A model generated the notes under the pieces. It was not told the DNA's origin and did no database searches. It saw nothing but the letters and a program-made list of their open reading frames with translations. Below are positions 10,364 to 23,900 of a stretch of DNA of 64,000 nucleotides, piece after piece. The stretch covers positions 310,001 to 374,000 of the forward strand of contig JAQGBZ010000022.1 of the NCBI GenBank assembly GCA_034687125.1, in the 5' to 3' direction. Made by a program: the position numbers and the translations under genes. The stretch's first letter is position 1; each line of letters begins with the position of its first letter. The DNA comes from Neelides folsomi. Lineage: Eukaryota > Arthropoda > Collembola > Neelipleona > Neelidae.

Positions 10364-12352
10364 TCTTCCAATGGATATTTTATCTTTTAATGTTTCGGTG
10401 TGGGTTCGTGGGGATTAACCGTAGTTCTCTTCCCTTCACCAATAATCACTGCCGCACGTTTAATCACAATCACTTATAAAAAGTACTCTGGAACATAAAA
10501 TCCTACAACTAGATAACTAAAAACTCGAGAAATGTTAAACAATAAATGAAATCTGAATGAAGGCGTAGGAATTGCAGTGGCGGCTCACCAGCATAAAAAG
10601 CGTGGGCGGTTCTCCTTTACACAATAAATGACTAATCTATAAATTACAAATAACTTACGAGAGAATTATATACAATATATATCTTTTATATTGGAAATTC
10701 AACTACTGATTAAACGTGCACTTCTCACTCTTCGCAGGCTCTAATGGGACTAGAGAGAGATTTGGTAGTGAGGAAACGTCTTCCTCCGCGTCGTGAGCTC
10801 CTCTTCTGCTCTATTTTCGGACCCCGGTGGGAAAGATAGGGAAATGAAGAGACGGGGAAGAGAAGTGGAAGCCCAGATGCTCCTCCGCTCTCCTTTCAAT
10901 TGAACACTTCTCTTGCGAACCCGATTTTTTCCCTCTCCCGCATAGTTTTACGAAGCTGAGGCTCCGGTACGTGGGAATAGCCCCATTGGAAATTCGGAGA
11001 GTTAAAATTAGTCGGTGTGAATCACTTCGGAGCCACAATCACTTTACTCAGCTTGGGATCCCTCCAGGAAATTCGTATTAGGAAGAATTTACCTCTTTGA
11101 GGAGCAATCAAAGGGATTTCTTCACAGGATCACTTGGGGATCAACTGCGATCACGCTCAAATTTGCAAAAAGAGCTCTTTTCCCCTCCGTCGCCTTACAA
11201 GGCACAGGCCTTTTAAGGGAGTCCAGTTAAACTGACGATGAGAAGAATGAGCTTTTTTCATCCCTATCTCCAAAGGGTGATCTTTCCATAAAGAGAGAGC
11301 TAATATGTATAACCACTAGCTTCATTCTTCCCTAGTCCAAATATCTCTTCACGCTCTACACCAGAAGACCATTCATATTCAATATAATGGAGAGGGAGTG
11401 GGAGCGACTTATTCGGCACTTCTTCCATTCTTCTCCACCCAATCGGAAAAGTCGAACCTCAACCCTCTCACAGCGACATACATTTTATATACTTTAATTA
11501 AACTTAATAAAATTGTAACTGCCTTATAAGGGTAACCTTTCGCGAAGGTAAGAGATTTATAGAGTCGCAATCAACTGTGAAATCATATCTTTCTTTTACT
11601 GAGGTTTTTTAATGCATTCCTTGTGGGTTACTTTTCTGGAAGAATCCAAATGTGTGCTTGCTCGATACCATCTACCAATGTACGAAGTAAATGGTATACA
11701 ACTTACCTGTAAAGCTTATCAATGTCATTTGATAATAATATTATGGAAAGATGAACACGTGTAAATAATCGTCTTTGCTTACACAAATCAAGGCTTGACG
11801 CCTCATTTATTAAATTAAAATGAAAGGTTGAACAGAGATTTATAAACAAGGAATAATAAATTAAGTAGATGGACTTGCACAATAGTAAAAATAGTTGCAC
11901 TAAATCATTCAAATGTCAAACACATACAATACTTACACTACTTTTTGTGTTCAAATATTAAAGAGTTAAAGATGGTTTGACAAGGATATTCATAATTATT
12001 TTAAATTGTACAAAAAATTACATGTAGATGAAAAGTATAATTGGCTAAAAAGATTTCTCTTGTGACTTTTACAAAAATATTATTATACATAAATATCATA
12101 TATTATTCTTTAAATAACTTTTTACCTACTTAACATAATCCTATTAGATCAAACTACAAAAGAATAAATATAGCTGCATAAATGAGGGCAATAATAAATA
12201 GTTTAAGCCGAACATAAGGACCCGAAATCTCTAAGTTTTTTTGAACTGAACCGTCGAAGGGAGAACAAATATTGATAAAGAGAGAAATGCATATGATGAC
12301 TTATTGGATGCTATTTTTAAGACAGTATAAAAAGTTGTAGGTGAATTTATTG
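10364..12352. promoter_or_regulatory. Upstream region of sls with a GC-richer island at about 10.7-11.5 kb
   Basis: No coding exon is visible here. On the minus strand, good splice donors appear at about 10664 (CTCTC|GTAAGT) and 11093 (AAAGAG|GTAAAT), and an acceptor-like site lies just upstream of the sls ATG. One or two alternative noncoding first exons of sls could therefore lie in the GC-richer stretch at about 10700-11480. Positions 11480-12352 are AT-rich, with nothing I can support. The promoter role is inferred from position and composition only. Confidence 0.3.
12346..12351 (-). terminator. Poly(A) signal AATAAA of the four-pass membrane protein gene
   Basis: AATAAA on the minus strand begins one base after the TAA stop of the tetraspan gene. 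If it is used, the 3' UTR is only some 20-30 nt long. No other good signal lies close downstream. Confidence 0.45.
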
Positions 12353-13492
12353 TTACGGCTTGTATCTTGGCTCTGGTTCTGGCATATCCTCAGTTGGATT
12401 CCTCGTGAGAGCCAATACGCCTGCGATGATGTAGAAGATTCCATTAATAATTCCAAATGACTAAAGTGGTCATAAAAGAGAAAATATATTATTAAAGGAG
12501 CCAGTGAATACTTGGGCGGAATGTTGTGTGAATATGCAGATTCCATATTCATGGGAGATTTTTTGGCAGAATGGTGAGGGAGTTGTTTTTCACATTGCTT
12601 TGTTAATTTATTGGGTCTTTGGGAGATGAGGGAAAAATGGATGTAATTTACCCCAGCAGCGAGTTTCTGCTGATAAGGAGGAATCTTCACATCCCATCCC
12701 TCTGGAGGCGAATCATCTCTTTTATTATCTCTTGCAGAGTGAATCATTAGCGATCCCGCTGTTATGAGGATTATAGCCCCCGCCACATGGTACAATATGT
12801 CCTTAAGAGAAAAATGGAATTAAAAACGAAATTTGAAGCGACCAACCTGTTCCATCCGTCCATGTTCATAGTGTCACATGGGCACCCCGTTGGGGCTCTT
12901 CCTCACATCCCCTTCATGCTTCTACAACATGTTTACTCATCCCTCTCCATGGGTCTCTCTCGTGTCATTTGAGCTCATTTGTAAAAACAAGGATTTGACT
13001 CATTTCCACCCTCTCGATGAAATATGAAGTAGGATTTAGATTTCTGGAGAAAACTTACAAGGCCCACGTTGATTTTGCTTAATTCAAGCCTTTTCACGAT
13101 TAGGTAGCCAAGAAGGTACAAAAACGAGGCGGCGAAAAAGGCAATCGACGCTCCGAAAAGAAGGCGTTCAAATACCAAATCTCCCTCCCAGGCTCTTGCC
13201 ACGCATCCAACAGTGATGGCTCCAAAGACCTTTTGAAATTATTAGTAAAATTCAAATTAAATTTTGAAATAAGAATCTTGTCAATGGTAAATTATTTTAA
13301 GAATTTTGATTTATTTTAACACACAATGAATAGTGGAAAGTACAAAAGAATTTAATATTTTTTTAAAAAATTGGTAACTTTTTTTAAAATAAACAGACAA
13401 TTGGAATTTTAAAGGTGAATGGATTTACTTACAATGTTAACGACCTTAACAATGCCCGGTGGCGTTGCAGCATATCCAAAATTAGCTGGCAT
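12353..13492 (-). CDS. Small four-pass membrane protein (162 aa), MARVEL-like, family not assigned
   Basis: There are four exons (13492-13433, 13229-13059, 12801-12652 and 12460-12353), all phase 0 with GT-AG ends, giving 162 residues that start MPANFGYAATPPGIV. Hydropathy by eye gives four membrane segments at about residues 12-33, 40-65, 76-98 and 124-146. A polar loop (SARDNKRDDSPPEGWDVK) lies between the third and fourth, and the tail is acidic and Pro-rich (PTEDMPEPEPRYKP). Both termini should be cytoplasmic. The layout is like MARVEL and related junction or vesicle tetraspan proteins, but I recognise no diagnostic motif, so no function is given. An AATAAA sits one base after the stop. 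The start is the first ATG and is followed directly by an in-frame first exon. Confidence 0.85.
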
Positions 13493-16038
13493 TTTAATTA
13501 AAGTAAAATTTCACTCTTATGTTCAAGCCGACAAAAGTTAACGATTTTGTAGAGAAAAAGAACTTGAAATGTTCTGAGTAAGGGATTTTTAGTGAACTCT
13601 AGCAATATAAATACTTGTCCTAATAATGCTTTCCACGTTTTACTAAATTAACATTGAAAATATAAGAAGCAGTGGGGAGTTTTCCAAAAGTGAGAAATGG
13701 CTTCACTATTTTCAATATGGCTCACTTTATTAAGGATTTTAAGGCCAAATTGAAAGCTTGCGAATAGTAATTTACCTGACCCAAAATGAATTTCATTTAC
13801 TTTATACGGTATTATTTGATAAGAAGCGTTATCTTCAACATTGATTAGTCCTTATCATCTTACTCATGACTTTTTAGATATCCCACTATGCGAACTCACG
13901 GCTTCAATATCTTATCAAACTTTATCCGGCATACCAAAGAGTTAGGACAAATGTGTCATTCGCCAAAATAACCAAATTCTATTTAATATTGGAATCTTTT
14001 TTACCATTTTCCTGTCATTCCTACAATCATGCACTTGATGTCTTTAATGTTTATTCTACAGAATTTAAATGATTTATAGTGAGTGTGTAGAGTAATGCAA
14101 GCACTTACGACCATTAAAATTTGCAGAGGGTTTCGCACTCACTCGTTAATGTGACTGAAGAATAACTGTTTGGTAAACTTTCTACTTATAGGAGGAAATG
14201 TTTGAAGTACTAAAGTATGTATATCATTTAAACAGTTTTAACCTTAGGCTATTCGAAGAGCTATAGTTTAAGGACAAAACGAAGAATGATGAGGACGATG
14301 ATTAAAGCTACCAGAAATATATTTATGCAATCAATCAACAAAGAATTTTAAAAGAATTTTTATTTCAAGAAATTTAATCTCGTTATGTGTTCGAACATAA
14401 ATATGAGAAAACTACTCTTATGTTATGATTAGTACCTACTCAAAAACCTTATAACCAGACATAAATTACAATCTCTATACCGGTAATCTTCTATATTCTT
14501 ATTCACAATTATGTAAACATGCATTTACTACACTTATTTCGCTCCCGCTCCTACTTTAATTAAACCATCATTATGATTACATTCTCAACATTGTCAACCA
14601 ACAAAACACTACTAGGCTATTAGACAATACTTATTAAAACATAAATATAACAAATCTTTTAAGAAATTGATCTTCCATAATCTATTCGGCTTGATTCAAT
14701 AAAATTCTATAACCAAAATTTTAATAAAGAAAATTTAATATATGGGAGCTTTTAATCAAAAACCATTTATGGTAAAAATGAAAATTTGAATTTTGAGTTT
14801 CCAGAGATTTCCGAAATTATATTTAATTCGCGTCTTATTAATTTTTTGTTATGGAGGGTGAATCAACAAACTTAGGGCATGTTAAAACAATAAATAGCTT
14901 TTAAATGATAAACTATGATATACTTTGCTTTACAATCGTTCAAACAAGAAATTCGATTTGCTTTCTTAAATTTTATTTTCCTGTAATTGTATTGTTTTTG
15001 ACAATGAACAAGATTGAATGTGTTTTAATATAATAACGATAAAGATTTTTGTTGATTTACTCCCTGTATCAAGTAATTTTTATTAAATGTGAATTAATTA
15101 AAAAATGGAAATCTCTGGAAACTCAAAATTTCATTTTTATCATAAATGGTTTTTGATTAAAAGCTCCCATATTTCACAGAAAGCTTTCCATACTATGATC
15201 TTTTATAAATATTGGTCATTTAATTATCAATATAGAACGTGTGTGATTTAAGAGTAAACTAAAAATTAAATGATCCTTCAAATATGCGAACATTCTGTAT
15301 ACATTCTATACTTAAGTAGATCAATATTTTATTAAATTTTTATACAACTAGCAATAAAGTTCTATAAGATTAAGACTTATCATTTTAATACCTTGTTCAC
15401 ACGTTAGTAGTCCTAATTAATAATCACTCTTAATCTCTTCCATTTCTCTATCGCTTTGAATTACTTTGCACTTGTTAGTTTGGACATTAAAGTTAAAGTA
15501 GACTAAATAAGAGAATCGAGTAAAAGAATAATACATAAATTGATACGCATGATTAAGTACCATTAAGGCAGTAAAATTCTTTTTAAAATCTTTTTAAAAC
15601 TTTTTTGAATGTACTTTATATCAGATTTGTAACAAACATATTAAAATAAATACGAAACAATTTAAATATTTACTATAATTGTATATGTATTAAACATAAA
15701 TAGAATGTTGTTTTTTCATCTAAAAATTTAATTCTATCATTTAAAAAATGAATAATTTAAAACAATCTTTCGTGATACCAGATACATACTATCTTATTTA
15801 GTATGGAAATTTAAGAAAAATTAACTTCTTGCATTTTGCTCTCTAATTAGGTAAAAATAAAAATAATTATTTTTGGTATTAAAATAAAATAATATAATAT
15901 TAGGCAATTATAGGATATGATACACAAATTACACTATGTTTGCATGATAAAATGAAACTTTTAAAGAAAAGTTAAGTATAAGTGAGTAAAAACTATTGTT
16001 GGAATAAGAGGCACATTGAAAAGAAAATTGAAGGAGAA
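13493..16038. other. AT-rich intergenic spacer
   Basis: Apart from the inverted-repeat element at 14743-15169 I see only AT-rich sequence with many stops in all frames, and no RNA gene. The left end (13493-13600) should contain the promoter and 5' UTR of the tetraspan gene. The right end should contain the 3' end of the OB-fold gene. Confidence 0.6.
14743..15169. mobile_element. 427-bp fold-back MITE with long terminal inverted repeats and TA target duplication
   Basis: The first about 70 bases (TGGGAGCTTTTAATCAAAAA onward, to TTTCCAGAGATTT) recur almost perfectly in inverse orientation at the right end (about 15099-15169). Weaker pairing continues inward, for example TGAATCAACAAA against TTTGTTGATTTA. 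Flanking TA dinucleotides at 14741-14742 and 15170-15171 fit a Tc1/mariner-type target duplication. No open reading frame lies inside, so it is non-autonomous. No second copy is present in this window. Confidence 0.8.
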
Positions 16039-17986
16039 TCATTTCTTCTTTTTTCCTTGGGAAGGCGTCATTGGGCTATCGTCTTTAAGAACAGTAGCAA
16101 CATTGTCCCACTTTTTACCTCCGAGACGCTTGGCTTCTTTCTGAATGTTGGAATAAAAACATAATTTAGCATTTCATAATTATTCAAGCGAAAGAATTTT
16201 GTTAAGCTCATGGTAAAGCCAATTAAAGTAATGGTTATTTTAATCATGATTGATTTATTAAGTACAATTACAAATCGATATTACCTTCTCTATTTTTGTG
16301 CACTCCACTTCGAGATTAAAATTTTTCCCAACATATTGATCAAGATAGTTTTTGAGCGCATTCTGATCCATTTTGATTAATTCACTGCCATTTTTGTTCA
16401 AAATTTGCTCAACACTTGATTTGTAAAATGTTGCATGAAGATCGGCGGTTCCATCAGTAAGAATGGCCTTTAGAACATCAAACTAATTAATATGGTTTGG
16501 GAAATTTTTAAATTAAAAATAAATTTTTGATCAACAAATACATAATATAAGAATTGGGGAATGAGAATTGAATTATAATTTATAATTAATAAATTACGTT
16601 TAGTCTCGGAACTTGGATGAAGTTTGGACATTTATGGGCTTCTTTGCAAATGTACTCTTTTCCCATTGGTTCCACCTAAAAATTATAAGATTGTAAATTA
16701 GTTGAGATTAAGAACAATTTAATTTTTACGAGTTCGGCAAGTGTAATATGAATAGTGAATTATACCTTCTTCGCACAAAAGCCATTTGAATTCTTCAAAG
16801 CACATCCTTCAATGTAAATGTTTCCAGCAGGAATTTCTTTGAAGACTGCAGCGTTGTTTGTGAACTTGAATACTTGTCGTGCATTCTTTTGTTTTTCCAA
16901 AACCTCTTCGAAAGACATTGATTTTGATTTCTCTTGTTTCTTCCCCTCTTTTTCCACTTTATCCTTTTTAATTGCGATTGCTGGAGCAGATTTGGTAGCT
17001 GGAGTTGTTGCTGGTTTAACCTTTTGCTTCTTTTTTGCAGGTTCAGATGCTCCTGCTGGAGTCGATGCTACGAAAAATTTAAGATTAAACAATCATCAAA
17101 ATTGCAGAATTTGGAGTATTAAAGGTAAATTATGACCTTTAAAAATTAAATTAAATCATAAATTAATTTAAAAAAATATAACTTACGAGCTGAGACTGAT
17201 TTTCTTTTAGCTCCTTTCTTTGCATCTTCTTTCTTGATATCTTGAGGCTCAATTTTAATAGATGTATTGGGGTTTAAAAAGGAGGCAAAACTTTTCTCCA
17301 TATCCAAAATTTTGGGTCCTTTTGGAGTTTTCTTAAGCCCATTTGGAGTTTTTGGCGTTTTGGGAGTTTTTAGAAGTTTTGGTTTCTCTCCCGGTTCCTT
17401 TTTGATTTGGACTGGATGGTCTCCTATAGGAAATTAAATCAAATTTATATTTGTATAATTTATACAACTTATTTATATGGCATATGTGTATAATAGTTTA
17501 TGATTTTAATGAAATTCTAAAAGAATTCATTCTTTTAGAAAATTACCTTCGCTGTCCCGCTTCAATTTCTTAGCCAATCCTCCTTGCTTGCAGTTTCTTA
17601 CTCCTTCAATGAATGTTGAAAAAGCAGCAGCATGGGAGCTAAAATAAAATTGGTAATTAAAATACATATCTCATTTTTATAAATATAAATATTATGGGGC
17701 TTTATTTACAAAAATTTAAAGATATGCTATCTCATTTTTATAGGAAAATTATTATAATTTATAGTTTATTCCAATGAAAAAATTAAAGTAGAACTTACCA
17801 CTCTTCAATCCATTCGAGGAGACTGTCAACCCTCGCCTTGTCACTCTTCCCCTCATTTTTGATCTCCTTATGAATCTTGGTCGGGAGGATTTCTTTCGCG
17901 AGGAGCGGAGCAGTAAGGTCGAAATAGTCGAGGTTAATCAACTTGACCCTGTTTGACTGCAGCGCTTTGAACTTCATTGGCTCCAT
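16039..17986 (-). CDS. Lys-rich nuclear protein with C-terminal RPA70-C-like zinc-ribbon OB fold (398 aa)
   Basis: There are seven exons: 17986-17799, 17638-17547, 17423-17187, 17067-16766, 16675-16598, 16482-16285 and 16140-16039. Residues 1-93 are compact and end in LLEWIEECSHAAAFSTFIEG. Residues 94-235 are basic and low-complexity, with KTPKTPKTP and three I-K-x-E SUMO-type motifs at Lys101, Lys150 and Lys157. Residues about 258-365 resemble the C-terminal DNA-binding OB fold of RPA70: a zinc ribbon (GCALKNSNGFCAKKV, then YICKEAHKC), followed by LTDGTADLHATFYKSSVEQIL. The Cys spacing is C-x8-C and C-x5-C, not the canonical RPA spacing. The tail is SQGKKKK. I infer a nuclear, single-strand nucleic-acid-binding role, perhaps in replication or chromatin. 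The start is the first ATG in good context (CAACATGG); the longer frame upstream has no ATG. It is too short to be RPA70 itself, which has four OB folds. Confidence 0.78.
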
Positions 17987-20900
17987 GTTGGGAAAAATTA
18001 ATGGCACTTCCCAATTTGTCAATTTGTAATCAAGATGAGATGGAGATCTTGGAGCGAAGACGCTACAAGAGAATCAACTTGTGGCAGATAAGCTGGGGAA
18101 AGAAGCGCGTTGGCTTTCCTAGGCGCCAAAAACTATACGCATCGGCTTCAACGGACAAACTTCTGATGAAGAAGTAAGATGAATTGGACTTCAGATGGCT
18201 CCCAGCCTAAATTTCATTCGAGCACAATAGTTTGGGAGTAAATCCCAAAGCCCCAGCATCTCTCCCAAACTCCTCATATTGCGTGGTTGGGGAGGGAGGA
18301 AAGGGGCGGAGAGTTGAGCCAGAACCCTAATCCTTTCAAGAGGAAAATCCCTTTTCTCCCCATAGGAAACATTATGATAGTCTATTCCCAAATGAGCAAC
18401 TGAATTTAAAAGTCTCAATTCTCTCATATATCAACAGCTCAACGCGTCGACAGCTTCATGAACATGAATTCGACTCAATTATCTCTTAAATGCAGTTGAA
18501 CTGGAAGCTCCCTTGTATACATCTCACCTCGTCCTTCATTCGATTCCTCTCCCTGGTTATGCATGCAAGTTGATAAACTTTTATAATGTTTATCCATTAC
18601 ACGTTCCTTAAACTCGAATTTGACGCTTCACACTCGTTGGAATAGCTCAACCTCAATTCCATCAATCTCCCTCACATGATTTTCATACCAACCACCTTCA
18701 AATGCATTTGATAATGTATGTAATCATAACAAATCATAAAGTCAAGGTAAAGTCTGTAAGTTCAACTCGTTCTCAAACTTCGTCTTACCGGAATCCATCA
18801 ATGTGTTGAACCGTTGTTGTTGGAATTGCATTAAGGCGAGATAAAAATGTTCTCAGGAATAAATCAACTTGGTTCGATACTCACATTCAGTAAACAAGTT
18901 GAGTTGCACATTTGTGAGTGCAGACGATGAGGGGAATGTTCATTTTAAAAAAAACGAAGTTTTCATCAGATAAGCTGATGAGTTGAATTAATGTGAAAGA
19001 CAAGCGTGAATTTCCACGCACGAAAGGCAAGTTAAATTTAATTAAAAAAATTTAATATTTATATTTGTAACAATTAAATAGATTGGGATCTTGGCGAACT
19101 GCTTTTGCGTTCGCTCATTGGAGCTCAATTGTTCTTCTTCTCAACCAAGCTATTGAGATGGGTTATCTTCCTCTGCTCATTTTCACCCTGTAAATCATTT
19201 CTACTCAAATGACCCCTAATTCCCATTTTGACAAACATTATCTCTTCTAGCGGGGCAACGGGTGAAGGGATGAAGTGCATATGGCGAGCAAAGAATAAAT
19301 GTGTTGAGAATGTAATAAGATTATCATTGAGTGTTGAGAGGTTTCGAAGCTGTGAGTTGACTCGTTATTAGGGGCTAGAGACTTTGGAGCGGGCGTATCT
19401 CGAGAATTCGTGGGATCCGAGATAATGTGAGTTTTGACTGGAAGAGATTGGGAGCGAGATGAGAAGATTTTGTGGAAGCGGATCATGATTCAGGGAGAGA
19501 GTCGCAGAGATGCTAGGACCTTCCACTCGACTTGTAGTGAATGAGATGAATGGTAAGCTGTTTATTCAGAGTGAGGCTGGAGAAGGCTGGGATGGGGCAT
19601 GAAAAGGCGTGCCTGCCAAAAAGAGTGACATCCATACGCTGTCTACATACGGAATCACAACAATATCTGTGTCCCTCTACTTGATCCAGCATCAGGTTCA
19701 CCCTCGGAGGTTTAGGGAAAATATCAATTGTATCAACGTGTGAAATGGCTGTCAACAAAATGTCAGGGCTGGGAGTAGGGAAATTCTGAGGCACCTCAGG
19801 CCTGCGGCTCATGTCATCCCCAGCTCTTCAAGTCTCACTGCCACTCTTCAGGCCCATTGAGGAGCAAATCGCTCATTGACAGAGGAAAAGGCCCGAAATC
19901 CGATTAGATATTTACGTGATTTGAAAAGATCCTAATCTCCGAATAATTCAATTTAATACATCCCGGCCTCCCGTAATTTCTCCCGCGACCTTTCCCAGGG
20001 CCCCCTCAGTCCTTGTCCCCCCCGTATCGGCCAGAAGGGTGCTCAGCAACCGTGGAGAGGTACATGTGTTGGGGTGGGATGTTTGGGACACCGTAGCTAA
20101 CCGAGTAACAAATGAAAGAAGTGTCTGCTTTGACTTCTTCAGTACGCGAGAACGAGGATGTTGGCCGGCCCTTCTCGTGTGCCTCCATTGTGGGCAGCAA
20201 GGGCGGACAAAGCGTTGGTCCTTCCCTATGGATTTGGACGGAAGGAGAGATCTCTTCTGTTGATCCAGGTGCGGTACTCACCCATGGTCCCTCCGCTCTC
20301 ATTTTCATTGAGGTTTCGGTGGAGAGGACCAACCTCGCCTGTTTGGTCCGATTCATTGAGAAATTCCCTCAAGCTCAATGGACCTGACCTCTCCGCCTTC
20401 AATAGAGTCACTGGTAAAAGGCAGAGAAAGGGAGGATGGATGGAGTGAAGGCCTTTTGTGCCCTCTTTGTGGACTTGGGTGAGCCAAGGGATATTGTATG
20501 AACATTGTAATAGCAGATTGACAAATGAGCTGGTCCGGGGACCCTAATCAGATTATCTCCTCACTTTTAAGTTTTCTCTCGGAGAGTGCAAACAAGAACA
20601 CACACAGCCATTAGGCTTAAACACCTGAGAGAGATTCGTGTCCGTGGTGGGTCAGTTCCCCGACGGGGTTACTTGTCATGTCACGGGACAAAGGGGAAGG
20701 CGGACAATACAAGGAGTGCCTCTGTTGGGGCTATTTAGCTTCCGAAGAAAGGAAACCTGGGAACTGGAACCTACAACTTACGAGCACACATAATCTTACC
20801 CTAACGAGACTCCATTATGGCCAACCCAGGGAAAGTCACTAAATAGAGTTGTTCAGGAGTCAGCGGGGCACTTCCGATACTCCTCGGACGTACCGTGAGA

Positions 20901-23900
20901 ATCATCCCCTCCTTTATCCACAAATATTTCCTCTTCTTTCCAATTACAGAGACAGAAATTCAGAAGTTCCCTTTCATTCTCCCATTAAACCTTCGCCGGA
21001 GCATTCCGCTCATTCTCCCCAAAGGGCCGACATCTTAAGTCTCCTCAAGTGAGCATTTCCTCCTCAATGAGTGAAAAGGCGACAGAGGAGGACAAGAGGG
21101 CTTTTGGTTGTCTTGCTCTGCGACTTGGTTGAAGCCCGGCCGGACAGTTGAAAGGCCATTAAATTAAAATGGGTGGCTAATAGTTTACGAGAATGGGCGG
21201 ATTATAAATGCAGGCCACGTCGCGGACATGGAGAGGGAAAAGGAGGAGGAGGGAGGACCCCATTAATCAGCCGTTAAATGCGTTCCATTTTAAAGAAGAA
21301 TTAAGCTTCGAGCTTAATTACCAGGAGAGAAGGAGAAGATTTTTTGGAAATTAAACGGAGAGCAATAAACATAACAATAAAGTGGATTGGAGAAGGGGCT
21401 CGGAGTAGTATCATAATCATAATGGGGAGATCTCCTCAGTCGTTGAAGGGTTTCTCCGACTGGGCGTGGAGGTACAGACCTGTGTGTCAGAGCTTCAGAG
21501 ATCATTGGGGGTCAAACAATGTTCTCAACACTCGGCGATGATTATTGTGCCGGTGGTTTTCTTCATGGCTTTTCTTTATTGTAATGGCTTCACTGCCCAC
21601 CCAACCAACAATGGGACTTCAACACTTTTGAAGAAATCTCGCAGCTTTATGACTTGTTCTCCTACATGCTTATTAGCACATTTGGAGAGCCGGGTCCCAG
21701 GCGCATTTTGCATACAAACAGCTCACTTGTTCTCTTGGGTCAATTCCGGGTCAGGGGAAGGTAGAGAGAGGAGAGCAGGCGTCGTGAGCCTCATTCCGCC
21801 TTTTAATTTCATTCCGGCTTCCCCCATTAAATCTCATGTAGTCCTCTCCTGTCCTCATCGATCCTCGCTCCTATCACTCCTACATCCACTAGGCCCACTC
21901 AACAGCCCGGCGTTACAACAACGCTTTCATTGCCGCGAGCCAAGAGGCTAGCACTAATAAGCAACCCGAGTTTAAATATGTATGTTGCGACTGGAGAGAA
22001 ATGGCTCCCATTTAATTACGAGACGGGGGAATCGGTAAGTGCTCCACCATGTAATTTGACTCTTGAGACGAGAAGGACGAGGCTTGAGCCCATCAACTCA
22101 ATTATTGAAACTTTTCCTTCTTCCTCGAAGAGGAATTTGTCTTGTCGTGTAGACAAGGTGAGGATTAGAACATAGGATCCCCATATGAGCAACCCTTTAC
22201 GCCACGCCGAGGCGTTGCAACCACGGAGTCAATAGGATTACGAACCTTTTCCAAAATCTCACTTTACCTTCCTTATCACTTACCCAATAAAAACTTTTTT
22301 CAAGAGGCTATGTAAAAAGATTTCATGTAAACGTCGTAATTCTCCTACTTATTTTTGTTAATGATGGAGAAAAACCTTTACAACTCCTCGACTTACACCT
22401 AACTAGACCTAATGGAAAAAAGAGAAACGGAATTTGATGTCTTGTAGGGATTTGGATTAGAAAAAACTAAACTCGTAAAACGCTAACTACTGACAAGTAT
22501 ATTAATTTTTCTAAAAATTTGTCCGTCTCCGACGTGTCGCCTTTCTCAATTCAACATGCTAGTGTTTATTTCCACTATTATAAATATTATCTGTAGAGGT
22601 ACTTTAAATATACAACTATTACATATGTAACAATACGAATTACTTTAGTCGATGTACACCTTCCATACATGGTAATATTACCAATAGTTTGCATGTAGCT
22701 TAAAGTACATTAACTCGTTAACATTTGTAAATTGCTCTAATTTCATTTGTTTAGTTCTCCATTAATCATTTAATCATAGCAATGATTTTATCTCATTTTA
22801 TTAAAAGCCAATAACTTGGATTTCCAGAACATGCATCGTGCATTACTCGATGGATGAACCTAATAGAGGAGGAATACATTGACTCCCTTTAGTTATATGC
22901 TTCTAAATGGAAAACAGAGTTTGTAAAAGATTTAGTAGAGAAGACACTTTGATGGTTTATTTACTACCTTCGCATTCGTGAACGAATGACAAACATATGG
23001 GAAGTTGAATAGCAATTTAGAAACTTTCGACTTGAGCCAAATAATTTAGACTATTCGCGCACACTGCCCAACTAATGGTGTACATATTGAGAGATATGAT
23101 TATCCAAACATCTTGTTCATGTGTACGAATACATGCATATTCTACATCCACTCCTTTCTTTCCCAATGTGTTTTCGATATGGAGCTCGTGTAGAACGACG
23201 AATTAAAATGAATAGTTCAATTCAAAGTTTATATGGGCGGATAATAAAGTTCCCTAATCCTATTCAAAGGTCTGTTCGCAAAATGTCCTTCTTTCACCCG
23301 CAAGAAGCCCATTCTCCTTCTTTGCTCCCTCTCCTATCACTCACTTTTACACAGGCTCGATTGAACCACTAGGCTCCCTATCTGTACCTATACCCAGATA
23401 TAACAATAGATATAACACTCATTGAGTAAGAGTCTCCCCAACAAGTTTCCACTCTCAACGTCTATAAGTTTCAATTAAGATGAACGGATTGTATTGAATT
23501 ATACGGATAAGGACCCCATTACTTTCCTCTTTCCCACTTCCAACACTAGCTCCTATACTTGATTGATTTCTCTTCTAATAGCTGATTAATTGCCTGCCAG
23601 CCGACTCAATTAAAAACAAGTTCCGAATGCTAAATTCATTTTTCAGCTTCTTCACCACTCCTTTGCCTCTTCTCTTTGTTAATTGTCCTCCCCTCGAATT
23701 CCGACTCGTTGCTCTTCTCATTCAAATTAGCTGAAGGGAATTGGAATTTAGTGGCTGTAAATTTTGGAATCGGCAGCCGAAATTCCATTTTTTCCTTTAA
23801 GAGTGGAAACAGCCGAGGAATTAATTCCAATTAATAAGGGCGAAAAAAATAATGGAAATTCTAGATGACTTGCTCAGGATTTGGAGTCGAGCGACGATGT

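Noticed and set aside
10683-10690. TATAAAAG on the minus strand upstream of sls
   Set aside because: The expected start about 30 bp downstream would fall on top of a good splice donor at about 10664, so it is probably a chance match in AT-rich sequence.
21466-21951. 161-codon plus-strand frame
   Set aside because: It lies in the GC-richer noncoding domain, has no domain or splice support, and overlaps other chance frames.
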